A stretch of 64,000 bases of DNA from Pegoplata infirma. Its lineage: Eukaryota > Arthropoda > Insecta > Diptera > Anthomyiidae. The stretch lies in assembly GCA_963921195.1 (NCBI GenBank), contig OY992540.1:174191896-174255895 (forward strand), written 5' to 3'. Below the pieces are notes generated by a model. It saw only the letters and a program-made list of their open reading frames with translations. It had not been told where the DNA came from and made no database searches. The position numbers and the translations under genes are program-made. Positions 11,986 to 22,039 of this stretch are shown here, piece by piece. Every line of letters begins with the position of its first letter. Position 1 is the stretch's first letter.

Positions 11986-12795
11986 AAAAAGTTTTTTCTG
12001 GTGATCGGATACATTTTTCGTAAGGACCGAAAAAGTTCTTAAATTTTTTTGTTTAAAAATCTCTTATTTTTTAAATTACATATGTAAGTAATTAAACGAA
12101 TTGACATCATAAAACGATAATTAAAACCATACATTATTTCAAAAGTTAGCTAAAATTACGTTGTATTTTCAGCAAAAAAATAATTTTAAATGTTTTTTTT
12201 TTGCAAAAAAATTAATTTTCTAAAATTGTAAGAAAAAACAAAAAAATATTTTCAAGTCAAACAACAAGAAAAGTTAAATTCGATTTGGACGAATCCTAGA
12301 ATACCATTCAAAATGCCATTTTTAAGTGATAGTAAATTTTCTAATATGAAAAAGTTAACAAATTTTGATCAGAAATATTTTATTTGAGTAAAAACTTTTT
12401 TGAGTCTAAAATTTTTTTCGAATGTTTTTTTTAATTTAAAAATATTTCTAGGGACTGAAATATTTTGTAAAATATTTTTATGATTTACCAATGTTTTTGA
12501 AGCTTGTTTTTTAACACATGAATTAAAGGTGATGCCAATCTAAAATTCACTGTTTTGCTCATAACTTTTGAACCACTGGACCGACTTTGAAATTCAATAC
12601 CAACTAGACCAGGGCAACGACTTTGTACCCTCGCAACTCCGAAAATAATAGGTGACAAATCTCAAGACCTGATCCAAATGATAGGTCAAGGTCCACACTA
12701 AAAGTTCGCCTTTGGACCCGAGGCTCTACGACCATGAAATAAATTCCGAATTCAAGAAAAACCAAAATTCACTCTTTTGCTTATAACTTTTGAGC
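11986..12795. other. AT-rich DNA with a ~230-bp direct repeat
   Basis: No gene seen. The words attcactgttttgctcataac..ttgaaccactgg near 12543 recur near 12769 as attcactcttttgcttataac..ttgagccactgc, so two spaced copies of one repeat are present. The large element at 12801 begins immediately after the second copy. Confidence 0.5.
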
Positions 12796-12888
12796 CACTG
12801 CACACTGGGCCGAGATGGTAGTTTTTTTGGCCAAAACTAAAAAAAAGCAAAATTATTAAATTTAAAAAAGTGAATGCACTATTCTATT

Positions 12889-14128
12889 CATGGACGTATA
12901 CAGGGGGTGGGCACAAGGGGCACGTGCCCCCCCCCCTTTTCGATTTGAAAATTTTTAAAATTTTATTCACAAAAATGCGTTATACAAAAAAAAAATCACA
13001 AGTTTTTAAATATTTTGATTTTAAAAGAAAAGATTTTATTTTTTTTATAAAAACTCTATAGAGTTTGAAATAATTTCGTTTCTAAAAAGTCATTTATACC
13101 GAAAAATCAGTAAAATAGATAGTATTAGTTTTAGAGAATAAAAATTATGCATCAGGATTATAAAAATTAATTTTTACAAAACAATTTTCAAACAATAGAG
13201 GTATTAAGAGTCTTACTTGCCAGCCCTGGCACTGGTGGTAAAAGCACTTTTTAATATTACTTTTCAAAATACATGTATTTTTTGAAAGAGTACTCTTTTG
13301 CTACATTGCCAGGGCTGACAACAAAACTCTGAATACCTCTAATAAGATAATGAACCGATTTCCCTGAAACTTAAAAGACGATTTTAAATTTACACATTTT
13401 CATGAAGACAAATATTTAACGTAGCCAATTTTTTACAAGGTTGTATCCCTGTTGTATAGGCATTAAAAAACAGTTATTCTCATATGGAAACATCATATAG
13501 TTTCTTAGAAAGAAATGGCTGAAGAATCAAAAAATTCGTCATTTTTTACCCCAAAATCCCCGATGTGGCCGATGAGCCGAGAATTGTTTCTTTTATATGA
13601 GGGGTTCTTCGTCAACTCTTTAAACACAGGTTTTTGTGGTCGCTTAAGAAGAATCAGAAGTTGGAATTTGAAGTTTTTTCTATAGAAATTTAATATCTGA
13701 GAATTTGTCAGACATTGGCCCGTACCACAAGAAAACAAAAAGTATATTTTAACAAAAGTTTTATTTTAAATTTCAAATTTTCAATACATTTTTTGAAAGT
13801 CGATTTTAAAAACAAAAACAATTTGTATGGAAATAAAATCAAAAGCTCATTTCAAATTTATTTTATTTTCTTGTGGTAAGGCTGATTATTTTTATCAAAA
13901 ATTTATAATTTTTTAAAAGAAAATTTTTACATTCTAAAAATTTTTCCTGTACAAATCTTTTTTATAAAAAAAATTTGATATTTCAATACATTTTGTATAT
14001 AAAATAAACATGAAATCATGTTGGGGGGGAGGTTATGGATTTATTTAATAATAAATATTAATAGGGGATGACGAAAAAATTTTTGGGAATTGTGCCCCCC
14101 CGTTTTTAAATTCCTGGATACGTCGCTG
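12889..14128. mobile_element. hAT-like element with perfect 8-bp duplication (1,240 bp)
   Basis: Flanked by a perfect 8-bp duplication ATTCTATT (12881-12888, 14129-14136). Ends CATGGACGTATACAGG and, inverted, CAGCGACGTATCCAGG (13 of 16), followed on both sides by a G/C-run block (gggcac..gtgcccccc). No transposase is readable. The interior carries a small TA element (13198-13339). It also holds a degraded stretch at about 13350-13600 (gatgtggccgatgagccgag; tttcttagaaagaaatggctg) resembling, inverted, the MITE at 22251-22838. Confidence 0.8.
13198..13339. mobile_element. Small TA-target MITE (142 bp)
   Basis: Left end GAGGTATTAAGAGT..TTGCCAGCCCTGGCA pairs with right end TGCCAGGGCTGACAA..ACTCTGAATACCTC. 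TA flanks both sides (13196-13197, 13340-13341). Too small for any gene; Tc1/mariner-like by its target. Confidence 0.6.
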
Positions 14129-14298
14129 ATTCTATTAAGTATGACTTGCTGCACCTTGTCTGTAATTTTTGTAAAAATCGGTACACCCATTCTCTCGGAA
14201 TGATCCATCAAAAATAAAATATGTATGTTAAAATCTCCATATACCGTAATCAAAAAAGCTAACAAATCTATACATTATTAAGGTGGGACCTTGTTTTT

Positions 14299-14776
14299 AT
14301 ACCCTCCAACCACAGTATGGGGTATACTCACTTTGTCATTCCGTGTGTAACGCATCGAAATATCGGTCTAGGACCCCATAAAGTATATATTTTATTGATC
14401 AGTGATCGATTCTAAGACATTCTAGCGATGTCCGTCCGTCCGTCCGTCTGTCCGTCTGTAGAAGACACGATACAGTCCAAAATAAAAGAGCTAGACTTCC
14501 GAAGTTTGGCACGAATATGTCTTATATTTCTAGGCAGGTTAAGTTCGGAGTTGGGCAAAATCGGACCAAGGGGAAAAAAGTTCCCCCTTGGAGAACTAAA
14601 CCAACCTAAGAAAAAACGCATTTTTTGCAGGGTTTTTTGTACTTTTGCTAAGCAAGAAGTTCAAAATCGCAAGGGGGATGTGCCCCCTAACGTCACCCAC
14701 CGACGTTATATTTTTTTTACATTTTGGAGGGTATAAAAGATTCGGCACAGCCGAATGTAACACTCTCACTTGTTTT
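14299..14776 (+). mobile_element. Helentron-like (HINE/DINE-type) repeat, copy 1
   Basis: Begins TATACCCTCCAACC, carries a subterminal ggtatactcactttgtcatt block and a (TCCG)n/(TCTG)n tract near 14430. It ends with GGAGGGTATA, the 3' hairpin ATTCGGCACAGCCGAAT and acttgttttttt. The same order recurs at 20381-21030 (inverted), 38053-38635 and 55136-56562. Subterminal inverted repeats plus a 3' stem-loop and no clear target duplication fit Helentron-associated elements; that assignment is inference. Overlapping open frames on both strands here are by-products. Confidence 0.65.
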
Positions 14777-15290
14777 TTTTGGGATTAATTTATTTGACAA
14801 AGGGAAGTACAACATGTAAATTGGTATAAACAGCTCTTTTTTCTATTTTTTTTTGATGATTTTTTGATATTTTTATGTAAATTTTGAAAAATTGTTCCAT
14901 TTGAAATAGTTTTTCCAAAATGTTCCGCGACATAATCCAAAAGTTAGGATGCCAAAATGTTCGTTGGTTTACTAGCTTTCAGACTGACCTGCCCGCTTTT
15001 GCCCGTTTTTTCATCTGCGTATAAAATATCAATAAAAACGGAGATGAGCAAATCTAAAGTTGTTAAAATGAACCTTTTTTAATTGAATTATAAATTAATT
15101 TTATGAATTAACAATTTTCAAGTTTTTCCTAAAGTACATACATAGTGTTTTTCTATATTAATACGGGATAAAATGAAACCCGGTTACCCAAAAACCCGAA
15201 TACACAAAAAAAAACCGGTTACGAGAAAAACCCGGTTTCACGAAAAATAAGGTTTTCACAAAATGTCTTTTATATATTTTTTCAATTTTT
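14777..15290. other. AT-rich spacer, no gene seen
   Basis: No coding frame recognised. Around 15180-15260 there is a local repeat of aacccgg/ccggtt words. Confidence 0.4.
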
Positions 15291-16390
15291 GGTATTTCAA
15301 TTCCATTTGTGTAAACGGGAACGTTTTTTGTAAAGTAGGGATAAAAAGGATAATTCTGGGCCAGGCAGTTTTTTGAAAGGGCGTGAAACTTTCAATAACG
15401 ATGAGTTTTTAAAAGGGGGTTTTCAAAAAAAAAATATTTTTCTAATATTTTTATAAATTTTATTTCAATTCATTTTTTTAAACGGGCACAAGCGTGCAAC
15501 TATTATGGAAAGTGTGGATAGGAAGGATAATTCTGACCCAGACAGTTTTTTGAAAGGGCGTGGAACTTTTGATAACGATGAGTTTAAAAAGGGGGTTTTC
15601 ATAAAAATTATTTTTATTTTTTTCAAATTTTGAATATTTCAATTCTATTTGCATAAACGGGCACAAGCGGGCAACTTTTTTGGAAAGTAGGGATAAAAAG
15701 GATGATTTTGGCCCAGACAGTTTTTTGAAAGGGCGTGGAACTTTTGACAACGATGGTTTTAAAATCGGGGTTTACAAAAAAAAATCAATTTTTTATAAAC
15801 TCTTATTTCAGTTAATAAATAAACTGGCACAAGTGGGCAAATTTTTTGGAAAGTGCGAATAAAAAGGATAATTCTGGCTCAGACAGTTTTTTGAAAGGGC
15901 GTGGAACTTTTGATGACAATGAGTTTTAAAAAGGGGGTTTTCACACACTTTTTTTTATTTTTTTTTTTAATTTTTGGTATTTTAATTCCATTTGTGTAAA
16001 CGGGCATAAGCGGGTAAGATTTTTGTAAAGTGGGGTTAAAAAGGCTAATTCTGGCTCAGATTGTTTTTTGAAAGGGCGTGGAACTTTTGATGACGATAAG
16101 TTTAAAAAAGGGTTTTCAAAAAAAAAAAAATTTTTTTTCCAGTTTTTTATAAACTCTTATTTCAATTCAATTTTTGAAAACGGGCACAAGCGGGAAAGTT
16201 TTTTGGAAAGTGGGGATAAAACTAATAATTATGGTCCAGACAATTTTTTGAAAGAGCGTGGAACTTTTGATGAGTTTAAAAAGGGAGTTTTCAAAAAAAC
16301 GAATTCTTTCGAATTTTTTATAAACTCTAATTAAAATTAAATTTTTGAAAACGGGCACAAGCGGGCAACTGTTTTTGGAAAGTGCTTATA
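15290..16390. repeat. ~175-bp tandem array, six copies
   Basis: The motif ccagacagttttttgaaagg recurs at about 15361, 15538, 15713, 15879, 16056 and 16236, spacings 166-180 bp. Each unit also holds gataaaaaggataattctgg, gcgtggaacttttgatgac, an A/T run of variable length and aaacgggcacaagcgggcaa. Copies differ by substitutions and A/T-run length, so the array is older than the satellite at 1-1785. Short open frames on both strands are products of the repeat. Confidence 0.95.
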
Positions 16391-16740
16391 AAAGGGGTAA
16401 CGATCATCACGAAAATCACTCACGCTCACGCGTGAATCACGTTATTTTTAAATACTTTTTTTTTAATACAATTTTTGAAAACTTTTAAATCACGTGATTT
16501 AAATGAAAATCACTCACGATCACGCGTAAATCACGTTGTTTTTTTGTCCACCCTGAAATAGTTTCCTTGTAGGTCCGATTCCAAAAAGTTTTAAGGCACT
16601 TATTTATTACCCTAATATAGTCACGTGATTGAAATGAAAATCACTCACGCTCACGAGTGAATCACGTTGTTTTTTGAGTCACGCAAATCACGGGACCAGA
16701 GACAATCTCCAATTCAAATACATAAACAAGAGACTTTTGG
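16391..16740. repeat. gtgagt/actcacg-rich degenerate repeat
   Basis: Three or more copies of gattgaaatgaaaatcactc..cacgcgtgaatcacgtt are spread over about 300 bp. Similar words occur at 8700-9090 and 27028-27437. Possibly hAT-related interior sequence; ends not resolved. Confidence 0.5.
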
Positions 16741-16775
16741 CCAAAAAACCTACCAGCTCGGCCCAGTGTGCACTG

Positions 16776-17139
16776 CACAGTGAATCGAAAATCAAAAGTC
16801 GCGGTTATAGGGTAAAACTTATCATTCTAACACATTGAAATTTGGGTCCTATATGGTTTTTTTTGGTCGCTGAATTCATGTGTGCTCTTAAATTTTTCAA
16901 ATTTGTAATGATTTACGAGATATTGGGGTCCAAATATTTTGCTTTTTTCACTTTTTATATAATTTTTCATAGAAGATATGTAATTTATTTTTATTTTTTT
17001 TGTGCTAATATGTTAATAGGGAATTCTTTTAAAACATTGCATGTTTTGTGTGCAAAAAAAAAATTGCACAGCAAAATTCCCAAAACGCGACATAAAAGAA
17101 TAAATATAAATAAAAGGTTGTACAGCTTTATATAAATTA
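16776..17139. other. AT-rich DNA, no gene seen
   Basis: Right flank of the 4-kb element, left flank of the Helitron. The 97-aa frame at 16842-17135 is rich in F, Y, K and N, as expected from AT-rich noncoding DNA. Confidence 0.4.
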
Positions 17140-18942
17140 CTAGCAGGCCCGCCCGGAACTTCGCCCCCGGTAATATTAAATACCTGATTAAAGAAAGATC
17201 AGGATTAGAGTCTCCATTTCTAAAATTCTCCCCTACAGAATTTTTATTTAATTTTTATCGTTGAAGGCTTTCATAAAAACTATTTAAAATTAAACAATAA
17301 AATTAAAACAGCCCCGTTTAGCTTGGAAACATGTTCGTTTCGGTATATAATGTTCTTGAAAATTTTTGAGCCCTTATATCGTAATTATTAAAACCATTTT
17401 ATTCCCCGTTTCACTTCATTTCGTTCCCCGTTCTATTCCATTTCGTTTCCTTTTCTATTCATTTGGTCCCCTTTTTATTCCATTTTGTTCTGAATTCCAA
17501 TTCATTTCGTTCTATGTAGGCTTCATTCTTTAAAAAAAAAAATAAAAGTACCACATTACAATAATTTACCCTTATCTCCATTAAAATCTAAATTTCCAGA
17601 AGGTACTTTTTCAGAATGATTTTTTGGGCTGGAAGATCCAACATTTCAACTTTTTATGACCAATTTTTCAGGAGATAGAAAAAATTACAAAGTTCACTAC
17701 TTTGCACGTATTTGCCCCAGTAAAATAGGAATTTCCAAAAAGGACATTTTTCAGAATGTTTTAAAATTAAATGAGTAGTTTGGAAGATTTTAAAATTTTA
17801 CGTCTTTTGACCTAAAGTTATCTTTAAAATGGGTGTGGTCAATGAAACCTTCCCTAACTCACCCTGAAAGAAAATTTTAAATGTTGGTGAAAACATTTTT
17901 GAAATCTCATAATAAGTTTCGTATATTTACAAATTTTACGTAGATGAACCGTATGTCTAACCTGATGGACCATTCTTAATATTGGAGAAAACATTTTTTA
18001 AATGAGTAGTTTCTGATGTTTTGAAATTTTACGTTTTTTGGCCAAAAGTGGGCGTAGAAGTAGGTGTGACGATGAGAGCTAACCCATGTCTACCCTGAAG
18101 CACCATTCTTAATATATGTATATTGGTGATAACGTTTTTTAAATCGGATGAGTAGTTTGATCATATTTAAATTTTACGTTTTTCTTGCCAAATGTGGGCG
18201 TAGAAATGGGTGTGGTCAATAAAACCTAGAATATTTCCACTCTGAAGGACCTAGTATTGGTGAAAAATTTTTGGAAATCGGATGAACATTTTTTGAGATT
18301 TTTAAATTTTAGTTTTTTTTGCCAAAAAGTGGGCGTATAAGTGGGCGTGGTCGACATATGTCCACTATAAAGGACCATTCCAAGCATGTATTGGTGAAAA
18401 CAATTTTTAAATCAGTTCAGTAGTTATGGAGATTTTTAAATTTTACGTTTTTTGGCTAAAAGTGGGCGTAAAAGTGGGCGTGGTCGATCAATCCTAGCCT
18501 ATGTCGACCCTGGAGAAACACTCTAAATATTGCTAAAAACTTTTTTGAAATCGGATGAGTAGTTTTATAGATATTTAAATTTTAAGTTTTTTACCAATAG
18601 TGGGCGTAGATGTGGGCGTGGTCGATGAAACCCAGCATGTGTCCACCATGAAGGACCATTCCAAGTATGTATTGGTGAAAAAAATTTTGAAATCGGTTTG
18701 TTAGTTTCGGAGATTTTTCAATTTTCCGTTTTTTGTCCAAAAGTGGGCGTAGAAGTGGGCGTGGTCGATGAAACCTGGCCTATGTCCATCCTGGAGGAAC
18801 ACTTAAAATATTGCTGAAAACATTTTTAAAATCGGATAGGTAGTTCCGGAGATTACCCTCTACAAACAAACAAACAAACAAACAAACAAACAAACAAAAA
18901 AACAAACATACAAACATTACCTCTTTATAATATTAGTATAGA
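17140..18942 (-). mobile_element. Non-autonomous Helitron (1,803 bp)
   Basis: On the reverse strand it begins A|TCTATACTAATATTATAAA and ends with a GC-rich stretch (ccgggggcgaagttccgggc) followed by CTAG|T. These are the hallmark 5' TC and 3' CTAG ends with A/T insertion context and no target duplication. Near its 5' end is a (CAAA)n tract (about 18867-18898 on the forward strand). Inside are six diverged modules, 133-145 bp apart, marked by aagtgggcgtagaagtgggc (about 18049, 18194, 18329, 18462, 18600, 18743). No Rep/helicase frame, so it needs an autonomous partner. Confidence 0.85.
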
Positions 18943-18943
18943 T

Positions 18944-19566
18944 AAATATCATCTGTCTTCATAATTTCACTAACACTTTTCCAAATTCGGCAAATAATAC
19001 ACAGAAAAAAGGACTCTAAAATTTTAGCCGTAAAATATTTCGGCGTTGTTCAAGAAAATGGGTATAAAACCTATATGGAAATTTAAGAGAACGTACACAT
19101 CTTTAGATTTCCATTCATACTTTTTTTGAATTTGGCAATTTTTTTCTACTAACCTAAAATTTTTGTTTTTTTCTGTAGAATTTTCTTAACATATTTCGAC
19201 CGATTTTATTTTTTTTTTGAAGCAGTACTAAAAGAAAATTAAAAAGGTATAGCTTTAAAAAACGCGAATGTTGCAAAATTGCGAAAATACAAAATCTCCA
19301 TTTTTTTGTTTTTGCCAAATTCATGAAGTCATGACATTTAGTAAACAACCTTATCCGATTGAACTTTAGTCTTTAACACATTTTTCAAATTCGAACGTTT
19401 TGAAATTCAACAAATAGAAATAAGAAACCCCCTAATATGAATAAATGAAAATACAGTCATACACACTAATAAATAAAAAAAAACACAAAATAACAAAAAC
19501 ACGAGCAGCATTTTCTATCAGCAACTGTGACCGTAATCGATCTAACAAAATTGTTTGCTGCAACAA
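18944..19566. other. AT-rich DNA with a repeat related to 50.6/53.5 kb
   Basis: No gene recognised. About 19120-19300 (ttcatactttttttgaa.., ggtatagctttaaaaaacgc) aligns with 50648-50812 joined to 53499-53540. This is a copy of the site into which the 2.7-kb TA element jumped elsewhere in the window. A lone TACACAGAAAAAA at about 19009 resembles the TA-element end at 55267 but has no partner. Confidence 0.55.
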
Positions 19567-19791
19567 TTAATAATAATTCCTGGGCAACCACGATCTCGTA
19601 GGCAACGGTGGCGGTACATAGTAGCAATAATGTGAAAGCATTAGGGTACCAGCGGCATTAACTACACCATCAATATAATCAATGATTTTCAATTCAAATT
19701 GGTGGCCAACAGTGATTGGTACTTTGCAATCAAGAAATATTCGCGCGTTTGGCTCGTGACCGAGTGAGGCAGCATACGCCAGAAACAATAT
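19567..19791 (-). other. Unassigned open frame, possible exon or relic
   Basis: An open frame of about 74 codons between stops. It is less AT-biased than its surroundings and has plausible protein composition (NARIFLDCKVPITVGHQFEL in the middle; YYVPPPLPTRSWLP near the end). There is no ATG at its start: the frame follows a TAA at 19792-19794, and the first codons are ATA and TTG. A complete gene is therefore unlikely; a 3' exon or a decayed transposon gene are both possible. I recognise no family, and no splice acceptor could be confirmed. Confidence 0.3.
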
Positions 19792-20050
19792 TTAAATTTA
19801 AACAACTACTCTATAACACAGTGTGGCATCACAAAATGTTGTCTTTACACACACTTGCCGGAAAGATTTTACGTCATATTCCTTTTTAATTCTTAAAAAT
19901 CCCAATTTATTTTAATTTAAAATAATATAATATAAAAACAAGATTAAAAATGTTTTCAAATTCAAATTCCGAAAAAAATAAACAGTTTTGAAAGATCTTC
20001 TTCAGAAAAACTTCTCTAGTTTGAATATCAAATTGACAAAAAAACAAGTC

Positions 20051-20368
20051 ATAGTGCATTCACTTTGGTATCGAAACCCCGTATAACGAGGTTTCGTGCC
20101 AAACCACTTTTAAAAATACGTATTTTCCCCTACAAATTGAAACCTTTTTGTTATGAGGTTTCAACGAATGTACGATCGAAACCTTTTAAATTTCATAAAA
20201 GAAAATAAATTAAAGAAAGTGTCAAAAATAAAAAATTAAAAATATTTAAATATTTTCATAAAAAATAGCTGAAATCAAAAAAAAACGTAATAAGTGTCAA
20301 AATTTCACGTTTTCAAAATGAAAATACGTATTTTCAACGGGGTTTCGAGGCTGGTCTGAATGTACTAT
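20051..20368. repeat. Inverted-repeat element (318 bp)
   Basis: The left words atagtgcattcactttgg and tcgaaaccccgt pair with the right words acggggtttcga and tgaatgtactat; aatacgtattttccc pairs with gaaaatacgtattttc. No clear target duplication. It abuts the Helentron-like repeat to its right. Confidence 0.6.
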
Positions 20369-20380
20369 AAGAGTATTAAA

Positions 20381-21030
20381 TTCGGCTGTGCCGAATCTTT
20401 TATACCCTCCAACATGCAAAAAAAAATGCAGGGACGTTTTCTTTTTTTTTGGGGGGGGGAGGTCGGAAGTGGTAATTGGGGGGTGGGCAAAATTCCTCTT
20501 GAATATGTGTTTAAAAATTCATTCTTATGCTTTATGCATTAAAGAAATACAAGTTTATCATTATTTAAAAACAAATTTATTCCACGCCCATAAAAGGGGC
20601 GGACCGAAAAAACGACATTATCTAATTCTCTGGGTCCAAATGAAGGACTTTGAACTTCCTGTAGCATAAAAATGTTGCATTTGTTAAACAAAAACACAAA
20701 AAATCATGTAAAAAAGTGGTATTTTTCATGGGTTGGTTTAGTTCTTTAAGGGGGGAACTTTTCCCCCTTGGCCCGATTTTGCCCATTTCCGAACTTAACC
20801 TGACTAGGAATATTAGACATATTCGTGCTAAACTTCAGAAGTCTGGCTCTTTTATTTTTGACTGTATCGTGTCCTACAAACGGACGGACGGACGGACATC
20901 GCTAGAATGTCTTAGAAGCGATCACTGATCAATAAAATATGTACTTTATAGGGTCCCAGACCGATATTTCAATGCGTTACACACGGAATGACAAAGTGAG
21001 TATACACCCATACTGTGGTTGGAGGGTATA
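20381..21030 (-). mobile_element. Helentron-like repeat, copy 2 (reverse)
   Basis: Read on the reverse strand it has the same order as 14299-14776: TATACCCTCCAACC start (21017-21030), caatgcgttacac/tgtgtaacgcat block, a short (TCCG)n tract (20880-20897), the gaactaaaccaaccc block, then TATAAAAGATTCGGCACAGC at the 3' hairpin (20381-20395). It is about 170 bp longer than copy 1. The terminal cacttgttttt is replaced by taatactcttat. Confidence 0.65.
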
Positions 21031-21236
21031 GAAAAGGTTCTCCGAAAAAGCTCACAGACTATGAAAACATTTGTTTTTATGAACAGCTTATGGTGTTTTC
21101 TTTTCTGAACAAAAAATTTTGCATTGTTAAAATGTTTACTTTTAAAATGTTGACATGGCCCTGAAACGATGTTGCATTTTTTTCACTCAGAAAAGAACAC
21201 AAAAAATGCTCTTTTGTACGCAAATTGCCCTGATTT

Positions 21237-21303
21237 GCTGGTTCGATGGATGTGTGTTTCGCTTATATTGCTGGCAGCTCAGGTTCGAATCCCGGCGATG
21301 GCC
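21237..21303 (+). other. tRNA-like sequence (left arm)
   Basis: Contains a near-canonical polymerase III B box, GGTTCGAATCC, within a T-arm-like context (caggttcgaatcccggcgat) and a D-arm-like ctggttcgatggatgtgtg upstream. It does not fold as a complete tRNA by eye, with no clear acceptor or anticodon stem. Read as a tRNA-derived fragment rather than a gene. Confidence 0.45.
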
Positions 21304-21531
21304 ATTACATATTTTTTATTTTTTGCTTTAAATTATTTTTTTTTAATTATTTAAGCTTTAAAAAAAAAAAACCCCAAAAAATTAACAAATTTTGTCGATT
21401 TTATATGAAAATTTACTTTTTTTTTTTAAAAATGATTAAATTATTAAAAAAAAAAACATTATTAAATAAAAAATAATACGTAATGGAATAAAAAAAAATA
21501 CCAGAATAAAAAAAAAAAAAAAAAAAATTTG

Positions 21532-21610
21532 TCCATACCGGGATTTGAACCCCGGACCTCCGGTGTCACATGCCACGACACATCCTCTGCACCACAACAG
21601 CACCAGTTAA
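21532..21610 (-). other. tRNA-like sequence (right arm)
   Basis: On the reverse strand it has a T-arm CCGGGGTTCAAATCCCGG with a perfect 5-bp stem, and the B box GGTTCAAATCC. An anticodon-arm-like hairpin (tgtcgtggcatgtgaca) would place GCA at the anticodon, but the base before it is G, not the conserved T. The acceptor stem does not pair. Likely a tRNA pseudogene or SINE head carried by the element. Confidence 0.5.
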
Positions 21611-21852
21611 CTTGTTCGCTTAATTTGAGTTTTGCTACATGAGAGAATATCAGGGCAATTTTTCACCCCGTCATTTGATTTCGGGGTGGAAAATATGCAT
21701 TTTTTACCTCAAATGCAGGCAATATTTTAAGAAAAGAACATAATATTTTTTTATAAGTGTGCATTTTTTTTAGAAAAGAACACAAAAAATTCGTAGAATA
21801 AAAAAAATGTTACAAAATGCTACATTTTTTGCCAGAAAAGAAAACGCCATTA

Positions 21853-22039
21853 GTATGGTTTATTTGATCTTTCATAAAATTGTTTAAATTTCAACCAAAA
21901 ATTTCCATAAAACGTATACTTTCGATTTCGAAATATATTTGGAGGTACAGGGTATAATGAGTTTGGGCTGATCTTTAAAACTTCCCAAAATATTGTTCCT
22001 TGGGCCAGCTTATTTAGCGTATGGAATTTAAATACAGAG
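21853..22039. other. Spacer, probable LINE 3' flank
   Basis: AT-rich sequence between the TTA foldback and the 3' end of the LINE relic; no feature of its own seen. Confidence 0.35.

Larger units (their letters stand above)
12801..16770. mobile_element. 4-kb element bounded by 36-bp inverted repeats
   Basis: The left end CACACTGGGCCGAGATGGTA continues gTTTTTTTGGCCAAAA. The right end inverted reads CACACTGGGCCGAGCTGGTA, then ggTTTTTTGGCCAAAA. Only about two differences were seen over 36 bp. The 5-bp word CACTG flanks both ends (12796-12800, 16771-16775). Sequence on both sides looks like one continuous repeat. Inside are an hAT-like element, a Helentron-like element, a ~175-bp tandem array and a gtgagt/actcacg-rich tail, but no transposase. 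The superfamily is uncertain. It is either one large non-autonomous element swollen by insertions or two related ends by chance. Confidence 0.65.
21091..21849. mobile_element. Foldback element with TTA duplication and two tRNA-like arms
   Basis: Ends TGGTGTTTTCTTTTCTG and, inverted, TGGCGTTTTCTTTTCTG, flanked by TTA (21088-21090, 21850-21852). Inside, agaaaagaacacaaaaaat recurs and ttgccctgat (about 21225) pairs with atcagggcaa (about 21651). Each arm holds a tRNA-like sequence pointing inward. A 3-bp TWA duplication fits PIF/Harbinger. No transposase is present. The centre is a run of A-rich DNA (21355-21530). Confidence 0.75.

Noticed and set aside
21532..21610. Functional tRNA gene
   Set aside because: The T arm is good, but the acceptor stem does not pair, the base before the anticodon is not T, and it sits inside a foldback element.
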